Positions 18,345-28,471 of a stretch of 46,952 nt of DNA are shown here, one piece after another; the stretch's first letter is position 1; every line of letters starts with the position of its first letter. Location: the NCBI GenBank assembly GCA_016926755.1, contig JAFGNZ010000176.1:1-46952 (forward strand). The letters are read 5' to 3'. The notes below the pieces were generated by a model. That model was not told where the DNA came from and made no database searches. It was given only the letters and a program-made list of their open reading frames with translations. This stretch comes from Myxococcaceae bacterium (GTDB lineage Bacteria > Myxococcota > Myxococcia > Myxococcales > Myxococcaceae). A program made the position numbers and the translations under genes.

Positions 18345-20534
18345 ATGCGTAAGCTCCTTTTCGCCAGTGCGGGCGCGGCGGTCCTGGCCTCCACCGCCTG
18401 TGCCACCACCGCTCAGGAGGCCCGAGAGCCCGTGCCCAGCCCGACCGCACCCACCCCGAAGATCCAGGCGGAGAACCCGCTGCTGGCGGACTGGTCCGGC
18501 CCGTACGGCGGAGTGCCCCCGTTCGACAAGGTCCAGGTCGAGGACTTCAAGCCCGCGATCGAGGCGGCGATGGAGCAGGCCCGCGGGGAGATCGCCCGGA
18601 TCGCCAGCGACCCGGCCGCGCCGAACTTCGAGAACACCATCGCCGCCCTGGAGGACACGCGGCGGACCTACGACAACGTGGAGACGATCTACCGCATCTG
18701 GTCCGCGACCATGAGCGGGCCGCAGTTCCAGGCCCTCCAGCGTGAGGTGGCGCCCCGGCTCGCCGCCTTCGAGGACGAGATCCACCAGAACGAGCCGCTC
18801 TTCCGGCGGATCGAGGCGGTCTACACCTCGCCGGACAAGGCGAAGCTGCCCCCCGAGCAGCAGCGCCTGACGTGGAAGCGCTACACGGACTTCGTCCGCG
18901 CGGGCGCGAAGCTCGACGCGGCCGCGAAGAAGCGCCTGGCCGAGATCAACCAGCGCCTGGCCGCGCTCTACACCACCTTCAGCCAGAACATCCTGGCAGA
19001 CGAGGAGCAGTACGTCGTCCTCCTCGAGGCGGAGGCGGACCTGGCTGGCCTGCCCGAGTCCGTCCGCGCCGGCGCGGCGACCGCGGCCGAGGCGCGCGGG
19101 CTCAAGGGCAAGTGGGCCATCACCAACACGCGCTCCTCCATGGAGCCGTTCCTGACCTACTCGGCCCGCCGGGAGCTGCGCGAGAAGGTCTGGCGCCACT
19201 ACATCAACCGCGGCGACAACGGGGACGCGCGCGACAACAACCAGATCATCTCCGAGGTGCTCAAGCTGCGCGCCGAGCGAGCCCGGCTGCTGGGGTACGC
19301 GACCCACGCGCACTGGCGGCTGGAGAACGCCATGGCCAAGGCCCCCGAGCGCGCCATGGCGCTGCTGGAGGCGGTGTGGGCCCCCGCCGTGGCCCGCGTC
19401 CGCGAGGAGGTCGCCGACATGCAGGCGATCTCGGACAAGGAGGGCGCGAAGCTGAAGATCGCCCCCTGGGACTACCGGTACTACGCCGAGAAGGTCCGCA
19501 AGGCGAAGTACGATCTCGATCAGAACGAGGTGAAGCCGTACCTCCAGCTCGAGAAGCTGCGCGAGGGCATGTTCTGGGTCGCGGGCGAGCTGTTCGGCTT
19601 CTCGTTCACGCCGGTGGACAACGTGCCCGTCTACCACCCGGACGTCCGCGTCTGGGAGGTGAAGGACAAGGCCAGCGGCCGGCACGTGGGCCTCTGGTAC
19701 TTCGATCCCTACGCCCGGCCGGGCAAGCGCTCCGGGGCGTGGATGAACGCCTATCGCTCCCAGGAGCGGTTCAAGGGCGAGGTGACGACGCTCGTCTCCA
19801 ACAACTCCAACTTCGTGAAGGGCCAGCCGGGAGAGCCTGTCCTCATCAGCTGGGAGGACGCAAAAACCTTGTTCCACGAGTTCGGCCACGCGCTGCACGG
19901 GCTGAACTCCCAGGTGAGCTACCCCACGCTCTCCGGCACGGCCGTGGCGCGCGACTACGTCGAGTTCCCCTCACAGCTGCTGGAGCACTGGCTCTCCACG
20001 CCCGAGATCCTGAACCAGTACGCCCTGCACTACCAGACGGGCAAGCCCATCCCGCAGGCGCTGCTGGCCAAGATCCAGAAGGCCGCCACCTTCAACCAGG
20101 GCTTCGACACCGTGGAGTACCTGGCCAGCGCCCTGGTGGACATGAAGCTGCACCTGGCGGGTGACCGGGAGATCGATCCGGACGCGTTCGAGCGCGACAC
20201 GCTGAAGGCGCTCGGCATGCCGGAGGAGATCGTCATGCGGCACCGCACGCCCCAGTTCAGCCATGTCTTCGCCAGCGACGGGTACGCGGCGGGCTACTAC
20301 AGCTACCTCTGGGCCGACACCCTCACCGCCGACGCCTACGAGGCCTTCACGGAAGGGAAGGGGCCCTACGATCGGGCCGTGGCCGAGCGGCTGCGCAAGC
20401 ATGTCTTCTCGGTGGGCAACACGGTGGATCCCGCCGAGGCCTACCGGGCCTTTCGAGGCAAGGACGCTGGCATCGACGCGCTCATGCGCAAGCGTGGCTT
20501 CCCCGGCCCGGGCACCCCGGCGCGGAAGCCGTGA
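18345..20534 (+). CDS. M3-family zinc metallopeptidase (Dcp/oligopeptidase A-like), predicted lipoprotein
   Basis: A 729-aa peptidase. The zinc site is HEFGH beginning at His511, in the family context F-H-E-F-G-H-A-L-H. The remaining sequence follows dipeptidyl carboxypeptidase/oligopeptidase A. Unlike the cytosolic enzymes, it carries an N-terminal lipobox (LASTAC, Cys19) followed by a Pro-rich spacer, so it should be anchored in the envelope. This would suit degradation of peptides released from prey or the periplasm. AGGAGG at 18330-18335 gives the ATG at 18345. It follows guaA by 66 bases and is convergent with the next gene. Confidence 0.92.
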   Translation: MRKLLFASAGAAVLASTACATTAQEAREPVPSPTAPTPKIQAENPLLADWSGPYGGVPPFDKVQVEDFKPAIEAAMEQARGEIARIASDPAAPNFENTIAALEDTRRTYDNVETIYRIWSATMSGPQFQALQREVAPRLAAFEDEIHQNEPLFRRIEAVYTSPDKAKLPPEQQRLTWKRYTDFVRAGAKLDAAAKKRLAEINQRLAALYTTFSQNILADEEQYVVLLEAEADLAGLPESVRAGAATAAEARGLKGKWAITNTRSSMEPFLTYSARRELREKVWRHYINRGDNGDARDNNQIISEVLKLRAERARLLGYATHAHWRLENAMAKAPERAMALLEAVWAPAVARVREEVADMQAISDKEGAKLKIAPWDYRYYAEKVRKAKYDLDQNEVKPYLQLEKLREGMFWVAGELFGFSFTPVDNVPVYHPDVRVWEVKDKASGRHVGLWYFDPYARPGKRSGAWMNAYRSQERFKGEVTTLVSNNSNFVKGQPGEPVLISWEDAKTLFHEFGHALHGLNSQVSYPTLSGTAVARDYVEFPSQLLEHWLSTPEILNQYALHYQTGKPIPQALLAKIQKAATFNQGFDTVEYLASALVDMKLHLAGDREIDPDAFERDTLKALGMPEEIVMRHRTPQFSHVFASDGYAAGYYSYLWADTLTADAYEAFTEGKGPYDRAVAERLRKHVFSVGNTVDPAEAYRAFRGKDAGIDALMRKRGFPGPGTPARKP

Positions 20535-20537
20535 GCC

Positions 20538-21617
20538 TCAGGGAGTGGAGGGGTGCCACTCCAGGCCCCCCAGCGCGGCGAAGAACCCCTCCACCTCTTC
20601 CTCCCGAATGAGCGTCAGCGTGGCGGGGTTCCAGCGGGGGCGCTGATCCTTGTCCACCAGCACGGCGCGGATCCCCTCGCGGAAGTCCGGGTGCGCGGTG
20701 AGGGATTGGCTGAGCCGGTACTCGATGGGGACGACTTCCTCATAGGGGAGGGAGCGGCACCGCCGCAGCTGCCGCAGCGTCACCTTCAGGCTCGTGGGGG
20801 ACATGCGCGCCAGGGTGGCCCGGGTCGCCTCGGCCCACTCGGTGCCCTCCGCCGCGAGCGCGGCGAGGATCTCCTCCACGCGGTCCGCCGCGAAGCAGCG
20901 ATCGATGGCCTCCTGGTGCGCTCGCAGCGGCGCGGGCCCGGCGTCCGTGGCGAAGGAGGAGAGCACCCCCGTTGTCACCTCGTGCGGCGGCCCCGCGCTC
21001 CAGTCCGCCCCCAGCAGCGCCTCCACCAGCGCGTCGAGCCGGGTGTGCTCGACGTGCTGGGTTCCATAGCCCACCCACATGGCATCCGCGGCGGTGCCTC
21101 GGGCGCCCGTGAGGGCCAGGTACGTCCCCACCTCGCCTGGGAAGCGCGGGAGGAACCACCCTCCACCGACATCCGGGAAGAGGCCGATGGCCGTCTCTGG
21201 CATGGAGAACACCAGCCGCTCGGTGATGACGCGGTGCGAGCCGTGGATGGAGAGCCCGAGCCCGCCGCCCATGCTGATGCCGTCCACGAGCGCGATGTAG
21301 GGCTTCTCGTAGTGGTGGATGCGGTAGTTGAGGGCGTACTCCTCGCGGAAGTAGGCCTGCGCCAGGGGCGCTCCCCCTTCGGGCACGGGCTCTCCCAGGG
21401 AGAGCGCCACGGCGCGCACGTCTCCGCCGGCGCAGAAGGCCTTCCCGCCCGCTCCTCGGATGAGCACGGCCTTCACCGCGGGAGCGCTCGCCCAGGCCTC
21501 CAGCTGGGGGTGGATGGCGCGGATCATCCCCAGGCTGAGCGCGTTGAGCGCCTTGGGGCGATCGAGGGTGACCAGGCCGATGGGGCCGCGTGTCTCCAAC
21601 TGCACGTCTTGGCGCAT
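20538..21617 (-). CDS. 3-hydroxyisobutyryl-CoA hydrolase-like crotonase-fold enzyme
   Basis: A 359-aa protein, longer than hydratases and matching HIBCH. It has the oxyanion-hole blocks CAGGD (62-66) and GGGLGLS (118-124), catalytic Glu141 and Asp149 (PETAIGLFPD, the eight-residue spacing of HIBCH), and the C-terminal hydrolase-type blocks EYRLSQ and FREG-x-RA-x-LVDKD. Known: HIBCH releases 3-hydroxyisobutyrate from its CoA ester in valine degradation; some homologues act on 3-hydroxypropionyl-CoA. No strong ribosome-binding site is seen before the ATG. It is divergent from the EEP gene. Confidence 0.85.
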   Translation of the reverse strand: MRQDVQLETRGPIGLVTLDRPKALNALSLGMIRAIHPQLEAWASAPAVKAVLIRGAGGKAFCAGGDVRAVALSLGEPVPEGGAPLAQAYFREEYALNYRIHHYEKPYIALVDGISMGGGLGLSIHGSHRVITERLVFSMPETAIGLFPDVGGGWFLPRFPGEVGTYLALTGARGTAADAMWVGYGTQHVEHTRLDALVEALLGADWSAGPPHEVTTGVLSSFATDAGPAPLRAHQEAIDRCFAADRVEEILAALAAEGTEWAEATRATLARMSPTSLKVTLRQLRRCRSLPYEEVVPIEYRLSQSLTAHPDFREGIRAVLVDKDQRPRWNPATLTLIREEEVEGFFAALGGLEWHPSTP

Positions 21618-21620
21618 GTC

Positions 21621-21634
21621 CAGGTGTGTACCTG
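21621..21634. promoter_or_regulatory. Short inverted repeat in a divergent gap
   Basis: CAGGT (21621-21625), a 4-base spacer GTGT, then ACCTG (21630-21634). It lies in the 67-base gap between the HIBCH-like and EEP genes. Its position between two divergent starts would suit an operator, but it is short and could be chance. Confidence 0.2.
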
Positions 21635-21684
21635 AATTCGAGGGAGCCCGTGCACCTGCACCGCAGTGGCGCTAAGCAATCACC

Positions 21685-22476
21685 ATGCTGAAGGTGATGA
21701 CGTTCAACGTGCTCTTCGGTGGGCAGGAGCGCTTCGAGGCGATCCTCGGGCTGCTCGGCCGGGTGCGGCCGGACGTGCTCGTGCTGCAGGAGTGCCTGGG
21801 GTGGCAGGGGACTGATCGCCTGCAGCGGGTGGCCTCCGCGCTGGGGCTGCCCGCCGACGAGGCCCATGTCCTCCTGGGGACCGCGCGCCCACGCGGGAGC
21901 GGCAATCGCTACCACGTGGCCGTTGCCAGCCACCGCCCCCTCCGCACGATCCAGATCCACAACGATCCGCGCCAGATCGGGCACTGCCTGGTCCAGTGCC
22001 AGCTCGACGCGGGAGGGCCGCTGACCCTCTTTGGCACCCACTATGACGCGCACAACGAGGAGCTCCGGCTCGTCGAGGCCAGGTACCTGTGCTCGCTCCT
22101 GGAGCCCGAGCCCTTCCGTGAGAGCCTGTACCTGCTGGCCGGGGATCTCAACGCCCTGTCTCGGAGGGATCCCTATCCTCCGGACTTCGCCCAGCGGCTG
22201 CTGAGCTCGGAGACGGACAAGTACGGCCACCCGCCGCGCTTCTCGGTGATGGAGTGCCTGGAGTCCTTCGGCTGGGTCGACACGCTCTACCACCGCGGGC
22301 CCCCCTCCCAGTGGGTGACGGCGCGGCGCAACCGGGGTGGGGTGGCGATCGACTACCGCACGGACTACATCCTCGCCTCGCCACGGATGGCCGAGCGCCT
22401 CATCCAGGCCGAGATCGTGGACGTGGGCGATACCTCCGACCACCAGGCCATGGTCGCCACCTTCCGCGAGGGGTGA
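21685..22476 (+). CDS. Endonuclease/exonuclease/phosphatase (EEP) family protein
   Basis: A 263-aa cytosolic EEP-fold enzyme with the full set of metal and catalytic motifs: Asn8 (TFNVLF), Glu36 (LQE), G-T-H-Y-D near residue 112, G-D-L-N-A near residue 152, R-T-D-Y-I-L near 231 and the terminal S-D-H-Q. Known: the fold covers DNA repair nucleases, sphingomyelinases and phosphodiesterases, and the sequence does not reveal the substrate. There is no signal peptide. It converges on the YkgJ-like gene with a 27-base gap. Confidence 0.88.
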   Translation: MLKVMTFNVLFGGQERFEAILGLLGRVRPDVLVLQECLGWQGTDRLQRVASALGLPADEAHVLLGTARPRGSGNRYHVAVASHRPLRTIQIHNDPRQIGHCLVQCQLDAGGPLTLFGTHYDAHNEELRLVEARYLCSLLEPEPFRESLYLLAGDLNALSRRDPYPPDFAQRLLSSETDKYGHPPRFSVMECLESFGWVDTLYHRGPPSQWVTARRNRGGVAIDYRTDYILASPRMAERLIQAEIVDVGDTSDHQAMVATFREG

Positions 22477-22503
22477 GCGGAAGCCGGCCTGGGAGGGGCC
22501 TGC

Positions 22504-23613
22504 TCAGGACTGGGGCGCCTGAGCGTCCACCAGGATCCGGTGCCGGTAGAGCTCCACCAGGATGTCGTCGTGCAGATCCGCCTGCTTCTCCTCGCGCAGC
22601 CGCGCGCGCACGGCCTCCACGGGCTCCTTCCCGGTGAACTCCACCAGCAGCGCGTAGGCCGCCCCCGGCAGCGCCACCGCGTCGAACTCGCTGTACGACG
22701 CCATCGCGAGGCTGCCATCCGGGAGCCACTGGATCGTGGCGCTGGGGTTGAGCTTGAGCGTCTTGGGGAGGCGGGGCGCGACGGAGGCCTCGTGCACGCG
22801 CTTGAGGACGGCCTGCTCGACGACGCCGTCCAGCCCGAGCAGGTTCTCGAACTCCTCGGAGGACAGGGCTCGGACGCTCTCGAAGCAGCGCCGGTAGAAC
22901 TCGAGCTCGCGGCCCACCCAGGGGTGCCAGAGCTCGGCGTAGTCCTTCTCGGGCAGGCGCTTGTCGTCGAGATCCTCGATCGTCAGCGGCCCGCTCGAGG
23001 CGTCCGCCTTGTCCTTGCCCAGCAGCACGTAGTCCGGCAGGAGCTGGAGCAGGGCGTAGCGCGAGAGCTGGATCTCGGCCAGGGTGAGCCACGTCTTCAG
23101 CGTCATCCAGAACTTCCGGCCGTCCGCGCCCGCCACGTACTTGCAGAAGTACGTCGAGCACACCGCCTCCCGGTAGCGCCAGATCGTGCACAGGCCGCCC
23201 TGGGACTGGTAGTAGGGGCAGCGCAGCGCCTCGGTCCGGCCGAAGACTTGCCGCGCGTTGCTATAGAGGAGGTTGTACCGGGCCGGCGCCTTGATCCACT
23301 GGGGGTTCACGCCCACGCCGTGGGCGATCTTGTCCTGGATGCGCCGGCGGCCCTCGGCCATCGCGGCATCCTCGTCCGCCAGGATCGCCCCCACCAGGTA
23401 GTTGGGCAGGCGAGGGTGGTAGGTGCAGCACTTGGTGTCCGGGCGGAAGAAGCGGTTCACCCCGTCCACCGCGTCGATGCGGAGCGGGTTGGCGGCCTCG
23501 CACATGGCGCAGGAGGAGCACGTGGCCTTGGCCTCCACGGGCATGGGGCCCTGGAAGAAGGTGGGGAAGAGGTTCCGGTAGAGGTTCGGCAGGCTGTCCA
23601 GGATCGAGGGCAT
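22504..23613 (-). CDS. YkgJ-like cysteine-cluster protein, 369 aa
   Basis: The cysteine layout is striking: Cys32, Cys35 and Cys38 (C-x2-C-x2-C), Cys62-Cys63 in KCCTYHPRLPN, then Cys132, Cys142, Cys152 and Cys157. The last four resemble the zinc or iron-sulfur chelating core of the YkgJ/UPF0153 family (C-P-Y ... C-x-I-W-x-Y-R-E-x-V-C). The C-terminal ~200 residues carry no motif I know. The ATG at 23613 is used; a longer frame to 23658 would overlap the upstream gene. It is the last gene of a leftward trio with S46 peptidase and zinc-ribbon genes, 7 bases after its neighbour. Confidence 0.7.
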   Translation of the reverse strand: MPSILDSLPNLYRNLFPTFFQGPMPVEAKATCSSCAMCEAANPLRIDAVDGVNRFFRPDTKCCTYHPRLPNYLVGAILADEDAAMAEGRRRIQDKIAHGVGVNPQWIKAPARYNLLYSNARQVFGRTEALRCPYYQSQGGLCTIWRYREAVCSTYFCKYVAGADGRKFWMTLKTWLTLAEIQLSRYALLQLLPDYVLLGKDKADASSGPLTIEDLDDKRLPEKDYAELWHPWVGRELEFYRRCFESVRALSSEEFENLLGLDGVVEQAVLKRVHEASVAPRLPKTLKLNPSATIQWLPDGSLAMASYSEFDAVALPGAAYALLVEFTGKEPVEAVRARLREEKQADLHDDILVELYRHRILVDAQAPQS

Positions 23614-23620
23614 GTCACGC

Positions 23621-24472
23621 TCAGAAGATGCCGCTGATGGCATCGAGGAAGAAGCCAACGCCCATGTCGATCAAGTCGACGCCCTCCTCGATCGCCGTCT
23701 CCACGCCTACCTCCAGGGCGACCTCCACGCCCGTCTCCACGGCGACCTCCCCGACCTTGTGCGCGATGCTGGAGTGCTCGCCCTGGCCCCCCATGGCCAT
23801 GGATGACATGCCGAGCCCCGAGGCCAGGTGCGCGTGGGTGTCGAGCCGCCGGTAGAAGCTGTCCATCCCCATCTTGTCCATGAGGATCCGCGCGGCCATC
23901 GCGGGGTCCACGACGGCTCCGGCCACCGCGGCATCCTGCTTGAGGTCGCCGAGCGTGGAGCCCAGGGCCTTGGGATCCAGGATGCAGATGGGGGCGGAGC
24001 AGCCGGGGCAGGCCAGGTCCCGCGCCAGCGAGATGGGGCCGCCGCAGTCCGAGCACTGGAGGCGCTGGACGTGCTTCTTCAGCTCGGCGAGCTCCCTGGG
24101 GGAGAGGACGCGGACGATGCCCTTCTCCCTCAGGAACTGGAAGAAGGTGATGAAGTGCCCATCCCCGCCGGAACAGCGGAAGTACTGGAAGCGGTTGCCG
24201 CGGACAAAATCGTTCGTCCGCGTCAGCGGCGCGCGGCACTTCGGACAGGCCAGCGGCTCCTTCAGCCGATGGTGCTGGTCCCGCCGGCCGTGCACCTCGC
24301 GGAAGAGCTGGAGGACGCCGTTCGCTGAGAGCTGGAAGCTCTCCCGCGGGTCGAACCACAGGCCATGGCAGGTGTGGCACACGTCCAGCAGGACTCGCGC
24401 GCCCCTGGATCCCTCGAAGCCCTGCTCATGGGTCTTGGACTTACAGTCTGGGCAGTTCATTCGGACCGGCAT
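23621..24472 (-). CDS. Multi-zinc-ribbon (TFIIB-type) protein, 283 aa
   Basis: Opens with a zf-TFIIB-type ribbon: Cys7/Cys10 and Cys32/Cys35 followed by G-L-W-F-D, the usual sequence after that ribbon. Further pairs follow: Cys76/Cys79, a single Cys100, Cys140/Cys143 and Cys155/Cys158. The last ~60 residues are an unusual Gly/Val/Glu periodic segment (units such as VGEVAVETGVEVALEVG) ending in a hydrophobic helix (VGFFLDAISGIF) that may touch a membrane. The ATG at 24472 follows the S46 peptidase stop by 10 bases; a second in-frame ATG lies at 24460. Function unknown. Confidence 0.75.
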   Translation of the reverse strand: MPVRMNCPDCKSKTHEQGFEGSRGARVLLDVCHTCHGLWFDPRESFQLSANGVLQLFREVHGRRDQHHRLKEPLACPKCRAPLTRTNDFVRGNRFQYFRCSGGDGHFITFFQFLREKGIVRVLSPRELAELKKHVQRLQCSDCGGPISLARDLACPGCSAPICILDPKALGSTLGDLKQDAAVAGAVVDPAMAARILMDKMGMDSFYRRLDTHAHLASGLGMSSMAMGGQGEHSSIAHKVGEVAVETGVEVALEVGVETAIEEGVDLIDMGVGFFLDAISGIF

Positions 24473-24482
24473 CCTACCGGAC

Positions 24483-26567
24483 TCAGCCCGCCGGCTTCGC
24501 CTTCACGGAGGGCTGCTTGGAGGGGCGCAGCTCGTCCAGCACGCGGGTGGCGCCATACACCTTCTGCAGCGCCTCGATGATGGCCTCGCTGTGGACGGAG
24601 ACGGCGCGGTTCACGCTCTCGTCGAAGCCGAACTCGCCGCCGAGCGACTGGATGTTGCCGTCGAAGACGAGGCCGACGATCTCCGCGTTCTTGTTGATGA
24701 CGGGCGAGCCGGAGTTGCCGCCGATGATGTCGTTGTTGCTGGCGAAGTTCATCGGGGTGTTGAGCTTGAGCTTGCCCTGGGTGTCCAGCCACGTCTTCGG
24801 CAGGGCGAAGGGATCCTCGCCCGTGTGGCGCTCGTAGGTGCCTGCCATGGTGGTGATGGGGGCCACCTTCTTGCCGTCCTCCATGTAGCCCTTCACCGAG
24901 CCATAGGACAGGCGCAGGCTGAAGGTGGCGTCCGGGTAGACGTTGGTGCCGTACACCTCGAACTTCGCCTTGGCCACCAGCTCGCTGTTCTTGCGGATGA
25001 CCGAATCGATGTTCTCCTCGAAGTTCTTGCGCACGGCCCGCCCGTCCGGGTCCACCAGCGCGGCCAGCCGGATCATCGGATCCTGGGAGGCCTCGATGGC
25101 CTTCTTGCCCCCCGCGAAGAGCGCCTGGCGCGCCTTCACGTCACGCAGCTGCGTGCCATTCACCAGGCGGGTGGCCATCGTCAGCGGAGACTCCTTGCCG
25201 AGCACCTTCTTCACGAAGGGGTGATCCGGGCCGAGCTCCTCGCGCAGCTTGGTGAGCGAGAACTCCAGCCGGGTGATCTCGAACTCCGGGTAGATGGGGG
25301 CAGGGGAGAAGAGCTGGGCCTTGAAGGCCGGCTGGTTCGCCTCGTTGAACTCCCGCAGGCGCTTGCTGTTCTCCTTGGGCAGCTCATCGGCGGCGCGCAC
25401 CAGCGCCTTGGCGATGTTGTAGAGCTGCGAGCTGAAGCCAAAGCCTTGCTCGATGTAGCCCAGCTCCTTGCGCACGTGCTTGAGCTGCTCCTGGGCCTTG
25501 GCGATCTCGTCCCACGCCGCGCCGTACTTCTTCTTCAGCTCCGGGCTGGCCTCCACCTTCTGGCGCAGCTCCTGCTCGGCGGCCACCTTCTGGGCGAAGA
25601 ACTGCTTGTCCCGCAGCGCCTCGAGCCGGCCCTTGTTGGCCTTGAGCGCGTTCTCCACGCCGAACAGCATGTTGCTGGAGATGCGCTTCTGCTCCGGGCC
25701 GCGCTTCTGGAACTCGGTGAGCACGCCGCGCATCTCCGCCATCAGCAGGAGCTGCCTGGGCATCGCCACGTCCCGCTGGTACTCCAGCTCCGCCACGGTC
25801 AGCCCGCGCGAGGTCCTCCCCGGGTGCCCGGAGATGAAGGTGAGCTCTCCCTCCTTCACGCCCGCCCTGGACCACTTGAAGTGGTGCTCCGTCGGGGCCG
25901 GCTTGCCGTCCTGGTAGACGCGCAGGAAGGTGACGTCCAGATCGTAGCGGGGGAACTCGAAGTTGTCCGGGTCACCGCCGAAGAAGGCGATCGCGTGCTC
26001 GGGGGCGAACACCAGCCGCACATCCTGGAAACGGCGGTACTTGTACAGGTTGTACCGGCCGCCCTGGTACAGCGTCACCACGTCACAGCGGACCTGCGCG
26101 CTGGTGGCGCACTCCTTCTCGATCTTCGACATCTCCGCCTTGAGCGTGTCGTTGTACGGCTTGCCCGTCAGGCCCTGGGTGGCCGTGTTGAGCCGCTCGG
26201 TGACGTCGACGATCTCGGAGAGCTGGTTGACCTCCATCGCCGGGCACTGCGTCTCATCCGCCTGCGTCTTCGCGTAGAAGCCGTTGGCGATGTAGTCCTT
26301 CTCGCCGGTGGACAGCTGCTCGATGCAGCCCCGGGCACAGTGGTGGTTGGTCATCACCAGGCCGTTGGCGGACACGAAGCTCGCCGAGCAGCCACCCGCA
26401 AGGCGCGCCGATGACAGGCGCACCTTGTCCAGCCACTGCTGCGAGGGCTCGAAGCCGTACTGCTGCTTCACCTTGGCGGAAGGGAAGTTGTTGTACGTCC
26501 ACATTCCCTCTTCGGCGAGCGCGGGGAGCGCGCCCACCAGGGCTGCTATGACGACCAGACGCTTCAT
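24483..26567 (-). CDS. S46-family dipeptidyl peptidase (DPP7-like)
   Basis: A 694-aa secreted serine exopeptidase releasing dipeptides. It has a signal peptide MKRLVVIAALVGALPALA, then a chymotrypsin-like fold with catalytic His76 in TNHHC and Ser619 in GGNSGSP. The residue that sets specificity, 18 positions after the serine, is glycine (FDGN). Known: this is Gly673 in DPP7, which prefers hydrophobic P1, whereas DPP11 has Arg for Asp/Glu. The start at 26567 has AAGGAA just upstream. Two cysteine-rich genes follow in the same direction with short gaps. Confidence 0.92.
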   Translation of the reverse strand: MKRLVVIAALVGALPALAEEGMWTYNNFPSAKVKQQYGFEPSQQWLDKVRLSSARLAGGCSASFVSANGLVMTNHHCARGCIEQLSTGEKDYIANGFYAKTQADETQCPAMEVNQLSEIVDVTERLNTATQGLTGKPYNDTLKAEMSKIEKECATSAQVRCDVVTLYQGGRYNLYKYRRFQDVRLVFAPEHAIAFFGGDPDNFEFPRYDLDVTFLRVYQDGKPAPTEHHFKWSRAGVKEGELTFISGHPGRTSRGLTVAELEYQRDVAMPRQLLLMAEMRGVLTEFQKRGPEQKRISSNMLFGVENALKANKGRLEALRDKQFFAQKVAAEQELRQKVEASPELKKKYGAAWDEIAKAQEQLKHVRKELGYIEQGFGFSSQLYNIAKALVRAADELPKENSKRLREFNEANQPAFKAQLFSPAPIYPEFEITRLEFSLTKLREELGPDHPFVKKVLGKESPLTMATRLVNGTQLRDVKARQALFAGGKKAIEASQDPMIRLAALVDPDGRAVRKNFEENIDSVIRKNSELVAKAKFEVYGTNVYPDATFSLRLSYGSVKGYMEDGKKVAPITTMAGTYERHTGEDPFALPKTWLDTQGKLKLNTPMNFASNNDIIGGNSGSPVINKNAEIVGLVFDGNIQSLGGEFGFDESVNRAVSVHSEAIIEALQKVYGATRVLDELRPSKQPSVKAKPAG

Positions 26568-26606
26568 GGAAAGGTTCCTTTTGGGGGAAGCCAGGGGACG
26601 TGGCGC

Positions 26607-26635
26607 GTTCTGCGAGAACCCCAGGCTTCGGTCAA
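26607..26635 (-). promoter_or_regulatory. Promoter candidate for the S46 peptidase cluster
   Basis: On the minus strand TTGACC (26635-26630), a 17-base spacer, then CAGAAC (26612-26607; three of six to TATAAT). A start near 26600 would leave about 33 bases of leader before the peptidase ATG. Confidence 0.3.
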
Positions 26636-26739
26636 GCAGGGAAAGAGTCCCGAGCCCCCTGAACGGCCAGGGGAGCATTTGATTCCAGGTCCTCTGGAGC
26701 GACTTAACCGCGACCCAAGCCCCCGAATTCACAGCTCTC

Positions 26740-27846
<1,107 letters not shown>

Positions 27847-27916
27847 CGCCCAGAGCGAAGCCGGGCGTGAACTCGGGCTTCTCGGTTCCGTCCCTGGGAC
27901 GTACCTTGTCCGGCCT

Positions 27917-28465
27917 ATGCGCTTCCTTCGCCGTGGCTTCATCGCCATCTGCGCCTCGCTCGCCCTCGCTGGATGCCCGGACAAGCAGCCCACCGCTTCC
28001 CTGGACGGTGGCATGGCCGAAGCTCCCGAGGATGCGGGCCCCGCGACGCCTCCTCCCGCCTCCTTCACCCTCCGGTACCTGCTCGGCGACGGTGGCATGG
28101 AGCCCATCCCGCTGCTCGTCGATGAACGGCCCACCATCGAGCCCACCACCGTCATCGAGCTGCGCAGCTCGATCGGCCTCCGCAACTACCGGGTCCGGCT
28201 CTTCGACGAGATCGAACGCGCCATGGTCTCCGATGACTCCGCCGAGGAAACCCAGGACGGCATCATCTACCGGATCACCGTGCCGACTCCGCTCAAGACC
28301 GGCCACAAGTACACGCTGGTCCTCGACGCGCAGACCGGAACGGCCTTCACCGATACCCTGGGCCGCGAGCTCCAGGATCTCCGGTTCGGATTCCAGATCG
28401 CCGGCGAGAAGGAAAAGGACAAGCCGGCGCCTCCCAAGCGGAACGCGAAGAAAAAGCGCAAGTGA
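27917..28465 (+). CDS. Predicted lipoprotein with an Ig-like-looking domain
   Basis: The 182-aa product has a basic N-terminus, a hydrophobic segment and lipobox LAGC (Cys20), then an Ala/Pro/Asp-rich linker. The single β-rich domain (about residues 50-165) has alternating hydrophobic strands and a closing Y-T-L-V-L ... D-T-L-G-R pattern like bacterial Ig-like (SbsA-type) domains. It ends in a strongly basic tail (KRNAKKKRK). The ATG at 27917 is used; no good ribosome-binding site is seen. It is divergent from trpS and convergent with the DUF3014 gene (6-base gap). Confidence 0.72.
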   Translation: MRFLRRGFIAICASLALAGCPDKQPTASLDGGMAEAPEDAGPATPPPASFTLRYLLGDGGMEPIPLLVDERPTIEPTTVIELRSSIGLRNYRVRLFDEIERAMVSDDSAEETQDGIIYRITVPTPLKTGHKYTLVLDAQTGTAFTDTLGRELQDLRFGFQIAGEKEKDKPAPPKRNAKKKRK

Positions 28466-28471
28466 CGGCCG

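Noticed and set aside
16701-19898. 1065-codon open frame on the minus strand
   Set aside because: It lies opposite guaA and the M3 peptidase, both unmistakable genes. Its translation is low-complexity, rich in His, Arg, Leu, Val, Asp and Gly, as expected for the antisense of G/C-ending codons.
23874-26414. 846-codon open frame on the plus strand
   Set aside because: Antisense shadow of the S46 peptidase and zinc-ribbon genes; no family motif, Leu/Val/His/Arg-rich composition.
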